DNA of 64,000 nt from Micromonospora sp. U21 (GTDB lineage: Bacteria; Actinomycetota; Actinomycetes; Mycobacteriales; Micromonosporaceae). The translations under genes were made by a program, and so were the position numbers. The stretch is taken from NCBI RefSeq assembly GCF_018070045.1, contig NZ_JAGPYK010000009.1:1-64000 (forward strand), read 5' to 3'. Below are positions 8,870-18,393 of the stretch, piece by piece; the stretch's first letter is position 1, and every line of letters begins with the position of its first letter. The notes below the pieces were generated by a model. That model was not told where the DNA came from, did no database searches, and saw only the letters and a list, made by a program, of their open reading frames with translations.

Positions 8870-10225
8870 TTACGGACGCTCGGCGTGCGCGCCCAGGTCG
8901 GCGAGCTTCGCCTCGAAGTCCTCGTAGCCCCGGTTGATCAGGTCGACGCCGTACACCCGCGAGGTGCCCTCGGCGGCGAGCGCCGCGATCAGGTGGCTGA
9001 AACCGGCCCGCAGGTCCGGGATGACCAGGTCGGCGGCGTGCAGCTTGCTCGGGCCGGCGATCACCGCCGAGTGCTTGAAGTTGCGCCGGCCGAAGCGGCA
9101 CGGGGTGCCGCCGAGGCAGTCCCGGTAGACCTGGATGTTGGCGCCCATCGAGTTCAGCGCCTCCGTGTAGCCCAGCCGCTGCTCGTAGACCGTCTCGTGG
9201 ACGATCGACAGCCCGCGGGCCTGGGTCAGCGCCACGACCAGCGGCTGCTGCCAGTCGGTCATGAAGCCCGGGTGCACGTCGGTCTCCAGCGCCACGGCGT
9301 TCAGCTCGCCGCCCGGGTGCCAGAACCGGATGCCACCCTCCTGACCCGGGTCGCCCAGCTTCGGCGGCCGGGCGTCGGTGACCTCGTACTCGCCACCGAC
9401 CGAGCGGAAGATGTTCAGGAACGTCATCATGTCGGCCTGCTGCGCGCCGAGCACCTCGACGTGACCGCGGGTGGCCAGCGCGGCCGCGGCCCAGCTCGCC
9501 GCCTCGATCCGGTCCGGGACCGGCCGGTGGGTGTAGCCGTGCAGCTTCGGTACGCCCTGGATCTCGATCACCCGGTCGGTGTGCACCTTGATGATCGCGC
9601 CCATCTTCTGCAGGATGCAGATCAGGTCGATGATCTCCGGCTCCACCGCGGCGTTGCGCAGCTCGGTGACCCCCTCGGCCATCACCGCGGTCAGCAGCAC
9701 CTGCTCGGTGGCGCCGACGCTCGGGTACGGCAGGGCGAACTTGGTCCCGTGCAGGCCGTTCGGCGCGGACAGGTGCAGACCCTCGGGCCGCTTGTCGACC
9801 GTGGCACCGAACTCGCGCAGCGCCTGAAGGTGGAAGTCGATCGGGCGCGGGCCGATGTGGCAGCCGCCCAGGTCCGGGATGAACGCGTGCCCGAGCCGGT
9901 GCAGCAGCGGGCCGCAGAACAGGATCGGGATCCGGCTGGAGCCGGCGTGCACGTTGATCTGGTCGGTGCTGGCGCTCTCCACGTTGGCCGGGTCGAAGAC
10001 GAGCTCGCCGTCCTCGGTGCCGTCGGTGACCTTGACGCCGTGCAGACCGAGCAGACCCCGGACCACCTCGACGTCGCGGATCTTCGGCACGTCGAACAAC
10101 CGGCTCGGGCTGTCGCCGAGCAGCGCGGCGACCATCGCCTTCGAAACCAGGTTCTTCGCGCCGCGCACGCGGATCCGCCCTTCAAGCGGATTGCCTCCGT
10201 GCACGACCAGGACGTCGTCGGTCAA
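8870..10225 (-). CDS. murA: UDP-N-acetylglucosamine 1-carboxyvinyltransferase
   Basis: 451-residue MurA, which transfers enolpyruvate from PEP to UDP-GlcNAc, the first committed step of peptidoglycan synthesis in the cytoplasm. K24-N25 in RGAKN bind substrate, and the fosfomycin-target cysteine is present as C122 in GGCHIGPRPIDFH. About 30 residues longer than E. coli MurA because of loops, as in Streptomyces. The start is a TTG at 10225, supported by GGAGG 5 nt upstream. It stands alone, 200 bp downstream of nadA on the same strand. Confidence 0.95.
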   Translation of the reverse strand: MTDDVLVVHGGNPLEGRIRVRGAKNLVSKAMVAALLGDSPSRLFDVPKIRDVEVVRGLLGLHGVKVTDGTEDGELVFDPANVESASTDQINVHAGSSRIPILFCGPLLHRLGHAFIPDLGGCHIGPRPIDFHLQALREFGATVDKRPEGLHLSAPNGLHGTKFALPYPSVGATEQVLLTAVMAEGVTELRNAAVEPEIIDLICILQKMGAIIKVHTDRVIEIQGVPKLHGYTHRPVPDRIEAASWAAAALATRGHVEVLGAQQADMMTFLNIFRSVGGEYEVTDARPPKLGDPGQEGGIRFWHPGGELNAVALETDVHPGFMTDWQQPLVVALTQARGLSIVHETVYEQRLGYTEALNSMGANIQVYRDCLGGTPCRFGRRNFKHSAVIAGPSKLHAADLVIPDLRAGFSHLIAALAAEGTSRVYGVDLINRGYEDFEAKLADLGAHAERP

Positions 10226-10437
10226 CGCAACCTCCAGCGCGTCGGTGCTGCCGTGTTGATGGTGGGGAGCGTGAACTCCTTCGCTACCCCGGATGCGGCC
10301 ATATCGAAACGGCCCGCTTGCGTCGTCGCTCCGGCAGCATAGCCCTCGGTGACGGAAAAGGACTCGGTCACATCGGCGTGTGTGGCATTAATCGGTGATC
10401 CGGCACTTTTGCGTACCAAGGGCGCTACTGATCGTGA

Positions 10438-11646
10438 TCAGACCGCCGCCGGCGGCGGGGTGTCCGCGCCGGGAAGGGCGAGCATCTGATCCAGCGCCAC
10501 CCGGGCGTGGTGCGCGGTGTCGGGGTCCACCGTGATCTGGTTGACCACCCGGCCGGCGACCAGCTCCTCCAGCGCCCAGACCAGGTGCGGCAGGTCGATC
10601 CGGTTCATCGTCGAGCAGTAGCAGACCGCCTTGTCCAGGAACATGACCTGCTTGTCCGGGTGTGCCAGCGCCAGCCGGCGGACCAGGTTCAGCTCGGTGC
10701 CGAGCGCCCACGCCGAGCTGGCCGGGGCCGCCTCGATGGTCTTGATGATGTACTCGGTCGAGCCGACGTGGTCGGCGGCCGTGACCACCTCGTGCCGGCA
10801 CTCCGGGTGGACCAGCACGTTGACCCCGGGCACCCGCTCGCGCACCTCGTTGACGCTGTCCAGGGTGAACCGGCCGTGCACCGAGCAGTGCCCGCGCCAG
10901 AGGATCATCTTGGCGTCCCGCAGCTGCTCGGGGGTGAGCCCGCCGCCCGGCTTGTGCGGGTCGTAGAGCACGCAGTCGTCCAGGGACAGGCCCATCTCCA
11001 GCACCGCCGTGTTGCGGCCCAGGTGCTGGTCGGGCAGGAAGAGCACCTTCGACCCCTGCTCGAACGCCCAGTCCAGGGCGCGCTTGGCGTTGGAGGAGGT
11101 GCAGACCACGCCACCGTTGCGGCCGACGAAGCCCTTGATGTCGGCCGAGGAGTTCATGTACGTCACCGGCACGGTCTCGCCGGCGATGCCCAGCTCGGTC
11201 AGCGTGTCCCAGGTCGCCTCGACCTGGCCCAGCACGGCCATGTCCGCCATCGAGCACCCGGCCGCCAGGTCGGGCAGGATCACCCGCTGGGTGTCGGTGG
11301 TGAGGATGTCGGCGCTCTCGGCCATGAAGTGCACGCCGCAGAAGAGGATGTACTCCGCGTCCGGACGGGCCGCGGCCTCCCGGGCCAGCTTGAACGAGTC
11401 GCCGGTGACGTCCGCGAACTGGATCACCTCGTCGCGCTGGTAGTGGTGCCCCAGCACGAAGACCTTGCTGCCCAGCTTCGCCTTCGCCGCGGCGGCGCGG
11501 GCCACCAGATCCGGATCGCTGGGCGCCGGAAGGTCGCCCGGACACTCGACGCCGCGCTCGGTGTCGGGGTCGCTGCCCCGGCCGAGCAGCAGCAGAGCCG
11601 TCGCCGTGTTGGAGGGTTCCACCCAGGTCGAAGTCACGTGACCCAT
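10438..11646 (-). CDS. nadA: Quinolinate synthase
   Basis: 402-residue quinolinate synthase, which condenses iminoaspartate and dihydroxyacetone phosphate in NAD synthesis using a 4Fe-4S cluster. The N-terminal VLGHHYQRDEV, the FCGVHFMAESA cysteine, the VVCTSSNA cysteine and HPECRHEV with the third cluster cysteine are all visible. ATG at 11646 chosen; a GTG nine bases downstream is possible. nadB and nadC are not adjacent. It is divergent from glycerate kinase across only 59 bp. Confidence 0.95.
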   Translation of the reverse strand: MGHVTSTWVEPSNTATALLLLGRGSDPDTERGVECPGDLPAPSDPDLVARAAAAKAKLGSKVFVLGHHYQRDEVIQFADVTGDSFKLAREAAARPDAEYILFCGVHFMAESADILTTDTQRVILPDLAAGCSMADMAVLGQVEATWDTLTELGIAGETVPVTYMNSSADIKGFVGRNGGVVCTSSNAKRALDWAFEQGSKVLFLPDQHLGRNTAVLEMGLSLDDCVLYDPHKPGGGLTPEQLRDAKMILWRGHCSVHGRFTLDSVNEVRERVPGVNVLVHPECRHEVVTAADHVGSTEYIIKTIEAAPASSAWALGTELNLVRRLALAHPDKQVMFLDKAVCYCSTMNRIDLPHLVWALEELVAGRVVNQITVDPDTAHHARVALDQMLALPGADTPPPAAV

Positions 11647-11705
11647 GGTCCCACAGCGCGAGCGCGGCGCGGCTTCCGTCGGTGTGTGCTGCCACACTGC
11701 TGGGC

Positions 11706-12845
11706 ATGCGTGTGCTGCTCTGCCCGGACAAGTTCGCCGGCACCCTGCCCGCACCGGAGGTGGCCGCCGCGGTGGCCGCCGGTTGGCGCACCGTCGCCGA
11801 GGGCGACGACCTGCTGATCCGGCCACTCGCCGACGGCGGGCCGGGCTTCGTGGAGGTGCTCGCCGAGGCCCTCGGCGGCCGGCGGGCGCCGGTGCGGACG
11901 GTCGACCCGCTGGGCCGGCCGGCGGCGGGTGAGATCCTGCTCACCGCCGACGGCGCGACCGCCTACCTGGAGAGCGCCCAGGCGTGCGGGCTGCACCTGC
12001 TCGCCGGCGCCGAACGTGACCCGAAGACCACCACCTCCTACGGGCTGGGCCTGCTGGTGGCCGCCGCGGTGGAGAGCGGGGCCCGGACGGTGGTGATCGG
12101 CCTGGGCGGCTCCGGCACCAACGACGCCGGCGCCGGAATGCTGGCCGCGCTGGGCGTGACCCCGCTCGACGCCGCCGGCGCCGCACTGCCGTACGGCGGG
12201 GCGGCGCTCACCGCGGCCGTCGCGCTGGACGGCGCGCCCCGGTTGCGCGGTGTCCGGCTGGTCGCCGCCACAGACGTGGACAACCCGCTGCTCGGCCTGC
12301 ACGGCGCGAGCAACGTGTTCGGCCCGCAGAAGGGTGCCGACCGGGCCGACGTGCTGCTGCTCGACGCCGCGCTGGAGCGCTTCGCGGCGGTGCTGGAGCA
12401 GGATCTGCCCGGCTGCCCGGCGGGGCTCGGCACGCTGCCCGGTGGCGGGGCCGCCGGCGGCATCGGCGCGGCCATCCTCGCCCTGGGTGGCGGCTGCGAG
12501 TCGGGCATCGGCCTGGTCACCCGGGCCACCGGGCTGGACGCCGCGCTGGACACCGCCGACCTGGTGATCACCGGTGAGGGGTCCTTCGACCACCAGTCGC
12601 TGCGCGGCAAGGTGGTCGCGGGGGTGGCCGGCGCCGCCCGGGACCGGGGGGTCCCCTGCGTGGTGGTGGCCGGCCAGGTGAGCACGGGCCGGCGGGAGGC
12701 CGCCGCGGCCGGGGTGACCGACGCGTACAGCCTGGTCGAACACTTCGGCGGTGAGGAGGGCGGCGGGCTCAGCGCCGCCATGAGCCGACCCGCCGACGGG
12801 CTGCGCGAGCTGGGCGCCCGGCTGGCCCGGCAGTGGAGCCGCTGA
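11706..12845 (+). CDS. Glycerate kinase
   Basis: 379-residue GlxK/GarK-family kinase phosphorylating glycerate with ATP. The family N-terminus (MRVLLCPDKFAGTLPAPEV), the glycine-rich GLGGSGTNDAGAGML and the GGGAAGGIGAA segment are present. The ATG at 11706 is 7 nt after a weak -10-like CACACT (11693-11698), so the transcript may be nearly leaderless. M. tuberculosis has a homologue (Rv2205c, from memory) at the same relative place beside the ErpA-like gene. Confidence 0.92.
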   Translation: MRVLLCPDKFAGTLPAPEVAAAVAAGWRTVAEGDDLLIRPLADGGPGFVEVLAEALGGRRAPVRTVDPLGRPAAGEILLTADGATAYLESAQACGLHLLAGAERDPKTTTSYGLGLLVAAAVESGARTVVIGLGGSGTNDAGAGMLAALGVTPLDAAGAALPYGGAALTAAVALDGAPRLRGVRLVAATDVDNPLLGLHGASNVFGPQKGADRADVLLLDAALERFAAVLEQDLPGCPAGLGTLPGGGAAGGIGAAILALGGGCESGIGLVTRATGLDAALDTADLVITGEGSFDHQSLRGKVVAGVAGAARDRGVPCVVVAGQVSTGRREAAAAGVTDAYSLVEHFGGEEGGGLSAAMSRPADGLRELGARLARQWSR

Positions 12846-13025
12846 GCGCTCGGCCGGCCGGCCGTCCGTGGCCACGACCGGGCCGACCTGCGGCGGGGGT
12901 CACGCCTCCCGGGTGAGCCCGGCCGCGGCGGCGTACGATCGGACTTGGACCACACCGGGAATCACTGGACGGCGCGCGGCGTTGGCCAGTGCGTCCGGAC
13001 CCATACCGCGCAGGGAGACTTCCAC

Positions 13026-13394
13026 GTGACCACGCCAGCGCAGACCGAGTCGACCGAGGCCAAGGCCCCTACTTCCGTCGTCCTCACCGACGTCGCGGCG
13101 CAGAAGGTCAAGGCTCTGATCGAGCAGGAGGGCCGCGACGACCTGCGGCTCCGTGTCGCGGTGCAGCCGGGTGGCTGCTCCGGCCTGCGGTACCAGCTCT
13201 TCTTCGACGAGCGTTCGCTCGACGGTGACGTCGTCACCGATTTCGGTGGTGTCGAGGTCGTCGTCGACCGGATGAGCGCCCCGTACCTTTCCGGTGCGAC
13301 GATCGACTTCGCGGACCGGATCGACGCTCAGGGCTTCACCATCGACAACCCCAACGCGGGCAACTCCTGCGCCTGCGGCGACTCCTTCAACTGA
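13026..13394 (+). CDS. erpA: ErpA/HesB-type iron-sulfur cluster insertion protein
   Basis: 122-residue A-type Fe-S carrier. The three cluster cysteines are C51 (PGGCSGLRY), C115 and C117 (NSCACGDSF). GTG start at 13026 after GGGAGA. Such proteins deliver Fe-S clusters to apoproteins; nearby candidates are NadA (4Fe-4S) and the Rieske protein QcrA (2Fe-2S). A strong terminator follows at 13413-13446. Confidence 0.93.
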   Translation: MTTPAQTESTEAKAPTSVVLTDVAAQKVKALIEQEGRDDLRLRVAVQPGGCSGLRYQLFFDERSLDGDVVTDFGGVEVVVDRMSAPYLSGATIDFADRIDAQGFTIDNPNAGNSCACGDSFN

Positions 13395-13412
13395 GTCACA
13401 CCACGCACCATC

Positions 13413-13446
13413 ACGACGGGGCCGTCCTGCGGGACGGCCCCGTCGT
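13413..13446 (+). terminator. erpA terminator hairpin
   Basis: Perfect 15-bp GC-rich stem (13413-13427 with 13432-13446) and a 4-nt TGCG loop, 18 nt after the erpA stop. No U-tract, as is usual for actinobacterial terminators. Confidence 0.85.
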
Positions 13447-13549
13447 CGTGTGGGCCGGCAGTGGTCCCGGAGGCTCCCTGACCGGCCGGGTTGCCGGCCG
13501 GTTGCCGTTGTCCGACCGACCGGACACCACCGAGTTGCCGGGCCGGTAG

Positions 13550-14563
<1,014 letters not shown>

Positions 14564-14570
14564 CCCCCTC

Positions 14571-14649
14571 GCCTCGGCGATCCCGCCGGTCGTGGCCCCG
14601 GTTCGCGGCTTGTGCGCTGTTCCGGGCCGAAACGGCAGGATCGCCGGGG
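14571..14649. terminator. Bidirectional terminator / inverted repeat between convergent genes
   Basis: Long imperfect palindrome filling the gap between the convergent adenosine kinase and TusA-like genes. The outer arms match at 13 of 14 positions (CGGCGATCCCGCCG at 14575-14588 and the complement at 14633-14646), with a further GGCCC-rich inner stem. Its position suits a two-way terminator. Its size exceeds that of other terminators here, so it may instead be a dispersed repeat. Confidence 0.6.
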
Positions 14650-14883
14650 TCAGTGGGCGCGACGGATGTCGTAGGCGGGGCCGTCGGGGCCGGTGATCGC
14701 GGCGACGAACTCCTGGCCGCGCATCCGGCACCAGGCGGGGATGTCCACCGCCGCGGCCGGGTCGTCGGCGAGCACCCGCACCACCGTGCCGACCGGCACC
14801 TGGGGCATCCGTCGGGCCGCCGCGATCACCGGCAGCGGGCAGCGCTGACCCCGGCAGTCGAGCACCTCGTCCGGCATCGTCAC
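14650..14883 (-). CDS. TusA-family sulfurtransferase
   Basis: 77-residue TusA/SirA-like protein with the family motif LDCRGQRCPLPV; the cysteine of CPxP carries the persulfide. The GTG start (14883-14881) overlaps the TGA of the cysteine desulfurase (14882-14880) as GTGA, so translation is coupled; an ATG at 14877 is the alternative. The desulfurase presumably loads this protein with sulfur, for tRNA thiolation, molybdopterin or another cofactor; the recipient cannot be told. Confidence 0.9.
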   Translation of the reverse strand: MTMPDEVLDCRGQRCPLPVIAAARRMPQVPVGTVVRVLADDPAAAVDIPAWCRMRGQEFVAAITGPDGPAYDIRRAH

Positions 14884-16031
14884 AGCCCCACCACCCCGGC
14901 CTCGGCGCGCAGCCCGGCGACGATCCCGGGCAGCTCGGCGAGGAACCGCTCGACGTCCGCCTCGGTCGTCTCCCGGTGCAGGCTGACGCGGACGTTCCCG
15001 TGTGAGAGCACCCCCATCGCCTCCAGCACGTGGGACGGGCGCAGCGTGGACGAGGTGCAGGACGAGCCGGACGACACCGCGAAGCCACGCCGGTCCAGCG
15101 CGTGCAGCAGCGCCTCGCCGTCGACGTACAGGCAGGAGAAGGTGACCAGGTGGGGGAGCCGGAGCACCGGATCGCCGACCACCTCCACGTCGGGCACCTC
15201 CGCCGCGACCCGCGCCCGGATCCGGTCCACCAGCGGCGCCAGCCGGGTCTCCTCGGCCGAGGCGTCGACCGCCGCCGCGCGCAGGCTCGCCGCCGCCGCC
15301 ACCACCGCCGGCAGGTTCACCGAGCCGGGGGTACGCCCGCCCTCCCGCTCGTCGGCCGGCCAGGGTGACTCCCAGCGGGTGCCCTTGCGGACCGCCAGCA
15401 GCCCCACCCCGGGCGGGCCACCCCACTTGTGCGCGCTGGCGGTGAGCACCGACCAGCCCGCCGGCAGGGGCACCCGGCCGACCGACTGCGCGGCGTCGAC
15501 GTACAGCGGCACCCCGGCGTCGGCGCACGTGGCGGCCGCCTCGGCGACCGGTTGCACGGTGCCCACCTCGTGGCTGGCGGTGATCAACGCGGCCAGCGCG
15601 ACCCCGGGAGCCCGGACCGCGTCCGACCAGGCGGTCAGATCCAGCCGGCCCAACCGGTCGACCGGCACCGGGTTGGCGACGCCGCCCGCCGCGACGTGCC
15701 GCTCCGCGGCGTGCAGCACCGCGGAGTGCTCGATCGCCGAATGCACCAGCGTCGGTCCGACCCGGCGCCGCCCGGCCAGGCCACCGAGCACGGCGCCGTG
15801 CGCGGCCGTCGTACCGCTGGAGGTGAAGGACAGCTCGTCGGCGCGGACGCCGAGCGTCTGCGCGGTGGCCTCGCGGGCGGCGTCGAGCAGTTGCCGTGCC
15901 CGGCGGGCCTGGGTGTACAGCTTGCCCGGGTCGGCCCAGCCGTCGTCGAGGGCGGCCAGCAGCGCCTGCCGGGCGACCGGATGCATCGGCGCGGCGGTCG
16001 CCGCGTCCAGGTAGACCGGGGATGCACTCAC
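14880..16031 (-). CDS. Cysteine desulfurase (NifS/IscS-like)
   Basis: 383-residue class V aminotransferase-fold enzyme that removes sulfur from cysteine as an enzyme persulfide. PLP lysine K202 (SAHKWGGPPGVG) and catalytic C325 (SSGSSCTSS) are present. The start is complicated: GTGs at 16031, 16091 and 16151 are all in frame because a 60-bp unit carrying GTGAGTGCGAGGAG is tandemly duplicated there. Starting at the outer GTG would add two copies of VSARSEPGLRAPQSRTEGGP. I use 16031, where the enzyme fold begins (SPVYLDAATAAP). Coupled to the TusA-like gene and divergent from ctaC. Confidence 0.9.
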   Translation of the reverse strand: MSASPVYLDAATAAPMHPVARQALLAALDDGWADPGKLYTQARRARQLLDAAREATAQTLGVRADELSFTSSGTTAAHGAVLGGLAGRRRVGPTLVHSAIEHSAVLHAAERHVAAGGVANPVPVDRLGRLDLTAWSDAVRAPGVALAALITASHEVGTVQPVAEAAATCADAGVPLYVDAAQSVGRVPLPAGWSVLTASAHKWGGPPGVGLLAVRKGTRWESPWPADEREGGRTPGSVNLPAVVAAAASLRAAAVDASAEETRLAPLVDRIRARVAAEVPDVEVVGDPVLRLPHLVTFSCLYVDGEALLHALDRRGFAVSSGSSCTSSTLRPSHVLEAMGVLSHGNVRVSLHRETTEADVERFLAELPGIVAGLRAEAGVVGL

Positions 16032-16153
16032 GGGGCCGCCTTCTGTTCGCGACTGCGGGGCTCGCAACCCCGGCTCGCTCCTCGCACTCACGGGGCCGCC
16101 TTCTGTTCGCGACTGCGGGGCTCGCAACCCCGGCTCACTCCTCGCACTCACGG
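16025..16153 (-). repeat. Duplicated 60-bp start-associated repeat
   Basis: Two 60-bp units (16025-16084, 16085-16144) differ only at 16077/16137, and the first bases of a third follow. On the minus strand each unit begins GTGAGTGCGAGGAG, then forms a small CGGGG/CCCCG hairpin and ends AGAAGGCGGCCCC, which places a ribosome-site-like AAGG before the next GTG. Each unit thus brings a start codon and keeps frame. A related head, GTGAGCGCGAGGAGTGAGC, starts the hydrolase at 49709. Confidence 0.9.
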
Positions 16154-16321
16154 ATCCCAACGCTATCGCGGCGGTATGCCCAGGATCCCCCCGATGGGGG
16201 CGGACAGTGACCCCACCACGGCCGAGTCCGTCATGGTCGAGTAATCTGCGACCGTCGGTGACGCCTTTGCCGCCGGTGCTGAGGAAAGACGCACCGCGGC
16301 GCGCTAGGGAGGCAGGACCAG

Positions 16322-17293
16322 GTGGTCGCAAGGAGTTCGGAGGTACGGCCGTCGGCCGTACGGCACAGCGCTTCCCGAGGGGTCGGTGGACGCCGGCGGC
16401 GTGGTGCTGGTCGGGTGGCCGGGCTCGGTCTCGGTGGCGTGACGCTGCTGGTCCTGCTCACGGGCTGTGACGTCGGTGCGGCGTTCGACGGCTTCGGCTG
16501 GCCGCAGGGCGGCATCTCGGCCGAGTCCCGGCGGATGTACGACCTGTGGATCGCCTCCTGCATCGCCGCCCTCGCGGTCGGCATCTTCGTGTGGGGTCTG
16601 ATCTTCTGGTGCGTCATTCGTTACCGCAAGCGTGGCAACGCGCTGCCGGTGCAGACCCGCTACAACCTGCCGATGGAGTTCCTCTACACCATCGCGCCGA
16701 TCCTGATCGTCTCCGTGCTCTTCTACTACACGGCGATCGTGCAGACCGACGTGGACAAGTTGTCGAAGAACCCCGACGTCACGGTCGAGATCGTCGCCTT
16801 CAAGTGGAACTGGCAGTTCAACTACCGCGACGGGCAGGGCCCCGACGCCCGCACCACCGCGTCGACGCTCGGCACCAGCGAGGTCATCCCGGTGCTGGTG
16901 CTGCCGACCAACCGGTCGATCCGGTTCGAGGAGACCAGCCGCGACGTCATCCACTCCTTCTGGGTGCCGGAGCTGCTGTTCAAGCGGGACGTCATGCCCG
17001 GCAAGATCCGCAACGTGTTCGAGGTCTCCAGCCTGGAGGCCGAGGGTGCCTATGTCGGCCGCTGCGCCGAGCTGTGCGGCAGCTACCACGCGTTCATGAA
17101 CTTCGAGCTGCGGGTGGTCTCGCCGGAGCAGTACGACCAGTTCCTGGCGGCCAAGCAGAGCGGCAAGTCCACCCAGGACGCGCTGACCGCCATCGGTGAG
17201 AAGCCGTACGCGGAGACCACGCAGCCGTTCGAGACCAGGCGGACGCAGAGCAACTTCAACCCGGACAGCGCTCCGGCCGGCACGGGAAGCTGA
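16322..17293 (+). CDS. ctaC: Cytochrome c oxidase subunit II
   Basis: 323-residue aa3 oxidase subunit II. A lipoprotein-type signal ends in LLTGC (C49). Two helices (about 74-100 and 118-140) anchor it, and the CuA domain follows with ligands H211, C248, C252, H256 and M259 (CAELCGSYHAFM). It accepts electrons from the QcrC haems in the bcc:aa3 supercomplex. GTG start at 16322 with GGGAGG (16307-16312) at good distance. ctaD, encoding the catalytic subunit, is not adjacent and not in the window. Confidence 0.96.
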   Translation: MVARSSEVRPSAVRHSASRGVGGRRRRGAGRVAGLGLGGVTLLVLLTGCDVGAAFDGFGWPQGGISAESRRMYDLWIASCIAALAVGIFVWGLIFWCVIRYRKRGNALPVQTRYNLPMEFLYTIAPILIVSVLFYYTAIVQTDVDKLSKNPDVTVEIVAFKWNWQFNYRDGQGPDARTTASTLGTSEVIPVLVLPTNRSIRFEETSRDVIHSFWVPELLFKRDVMPGKIRNVFEVSSLEAEGAYVGRCAELCGSYHAFMNFELRVVSPEQYDQFLAAKQSGKSTQDALTAIGEKPYAETTQPFETRRTQSNFNPDSAPAGTGS

Positions 17294-17302
17294 GGCGGCG
17301 GC

Positions 17303-17728
17303 ATGAAGACCGAATGGCGTATCTTCCTGGTCATCGCCACGTTCCTGTTCGGCGCCACGGTCCTCTACGGCGCCTGGACGGCCGGTGAGGCCGGCGGCGT
17401 CGAGTGGGTGGGCACCATCGCCCTGCTGCTGTCCTTCCTGCTCTGCACGATGTGCGGCGGCTTCTTCTGGTTCGTCTCGCGCCGTATCGACCTGCGCCCA
17501 GAGGACCGGCCGGACGCCGAGATCGCCGACGGCGCCGGTGAGGTCGGCTTCTTCAGCCCCGGCAGCTACTGGCCGTTCGGGCTGGCGCTCGCCGCCGCGA
17601 TCGCCGGCATGGGCCTGGCGTTCTGGCAGCTCTGGCTGGTCGGCGCCGGCCTGGTGGCGGTCGTCTTCGCCGCCTGCGGGCTGTTGTTCGAGTACTACAG
17701 CGGCACGCGGCGTACCGCCGAGCACTGA
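17303..17728 (+). CDS. ctaF: Actinobacterial cytochrome c oxidase subunit IV
   Basis: 141-residue membrane protein with four helices in two pairs, split by the loop RRIDLRPEDRPDAEIADGAG. It matches the actinobacterial CtaF family, a small subunit of the aa3 oxidase. Starts 9 nt after ctaC in the same operon and is followed by a strong terminator. Confidence 0.93.
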   Translation: MKTEWRIFLVIATFLFGATVLYGAWTAGEAGGVEWVGTIALLLSFLLCTMCGGFFWFVSRRIDLRPEDRPDAEIADGAGEVGFFSPGSYWPFGLALAAAIAGMGLAFWQLWLVGAGLVAVVFAACGLLFEYYSGTRRTAEH

Positions 17729-17765
17729 CCCACCCGGTCGCTGTCGCGACCGACCCATGGCAGCA

Positions 17766-17800
17766 CGAAGGCCCGTTCCCCGGTGGGGAGCGGGCCTTCG
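17766..17800 (+). terminator. ctaCF terminator
   Basis: Hairpin with arms CGAAGGCCCGTTCCCC and GGGGAGCGGGCCTTCG (one mismatch) around a very short loop, 37 nt after the ctaF stop. Confidence 0.88.
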
Positions 17801-17822
17801 TCGCGCCCGGGCCCGTGCCCAC

Positions 17823-17900
17823 GTGATCGACTCCACATCGCCGATGTGGGGGTGTCAGTGCGGCGGGATGCCGCAACATCGGCGAGACCGAGTTGATCGA
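17823..17900. repeat. GATCNACTC-family palindrome, copy 1
   Basis: Arms of 32 nt (17825-17856 and 17867-17898) are largely complementary around a 10-nt loop. Both ends read GATCRACTC inward, with the shared core TCGCCGATGT. Three relatives of the same size and end sequence occur at 18288-18366, 33568-33646 and 62955-63033. It lies beyond the ctaF terminator and before the stop of the small zinc-ribbon gene. Confidence 0.85.
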
Positions 17901-17936
17901 GCCGCGGCGCGGCCCAGGCAGGTTGGGGTGGCCGGG

Positions 17937-18140
17937 TCAGGCGGCGTGGCGGGTGGGCTGGCGGCGTTGGCGGTCGGCCAGCCGGGTGACACGGAAGGTG
18001 AACGTGGCGATCACCATGGCGGAACCGCAGCCGGTGCAGATCAGCTCGGGGCAGTCGGTGCCGTGGCCGTCGACACAGGGCGGCGCCTCGAACAGTGCCA
18101 CGCCCTCGCAGACGTCGCAGTAGAGCTCGCGGTCCGACAC
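17937..18140 (-). CDS. Small zinc-ribbon-like protein
   Basis: 67 residues with six cysteines, C8, C11, C22, C30, C35 and C38; CxxC pairs C8/C11 and C35/C38 could hold one zinc. The last 20 residues are basic. No enzyme signature; function unknown. GTG start at 18140 with GAGGAG 8 nt upstream. It sits between two copies of the GATCNACTC palindrome, and within the gap that separates ctaCF from trpD and the rest of the respiratory cluster. Confidence 0.78.
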   Translation of the reverse strand: MSDRELYCDVCEGVALFEAPPCVDGHGTDCPELICTGCGSAMVIATFTFRVTRLADRQRRQPTRHAA

Positions 18141-18287
18141 GGGCGTCTCCTCTCACTCCAGGCGACTCGTTCCGGGTGCGACAGCGGCGCACAACGGAAG
18201 CGGAGAACTACTCGGCTGTAGTTTCACACGCGGGTCCGACAATTCCCCACGCACCGTCGCTCGGAAGCCCGCCGCAGGACACGCGGC

Positions 18288-18366
18288 GTGATCCACTCGA
18301 CGTCACCGACGTCGGGGCATACCGGCCCCCCGGATCTCTCGACTTCAAAGATCCCGAGTCGATCAC
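18288..18366. repeat. GATCNACTC-family palindrome, copy 2
   Basis: 79-nt inverted repeat beginning GTGATCCACTCGACGTC and ending GAGTCGATCAC, with arms 18288-18321 and 18333-18366. Less perfect inside than copy 1 but with the same termini and length. It lies 27 bp beyond the trpD stop and upstream of the zinc-ribbon gene. Confidence 0.85.
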
Positions 18367-18393
18367 GCGCCCACGTCGCCGGACGGCGGCTGG

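Noticed and set aside
17823..18366. Insertion sequence bounded by the two palindromes
   Set aside because: No transposase is present; the 67-residue gene has no recombinase features. Kept only as a repeat-flanked gene.
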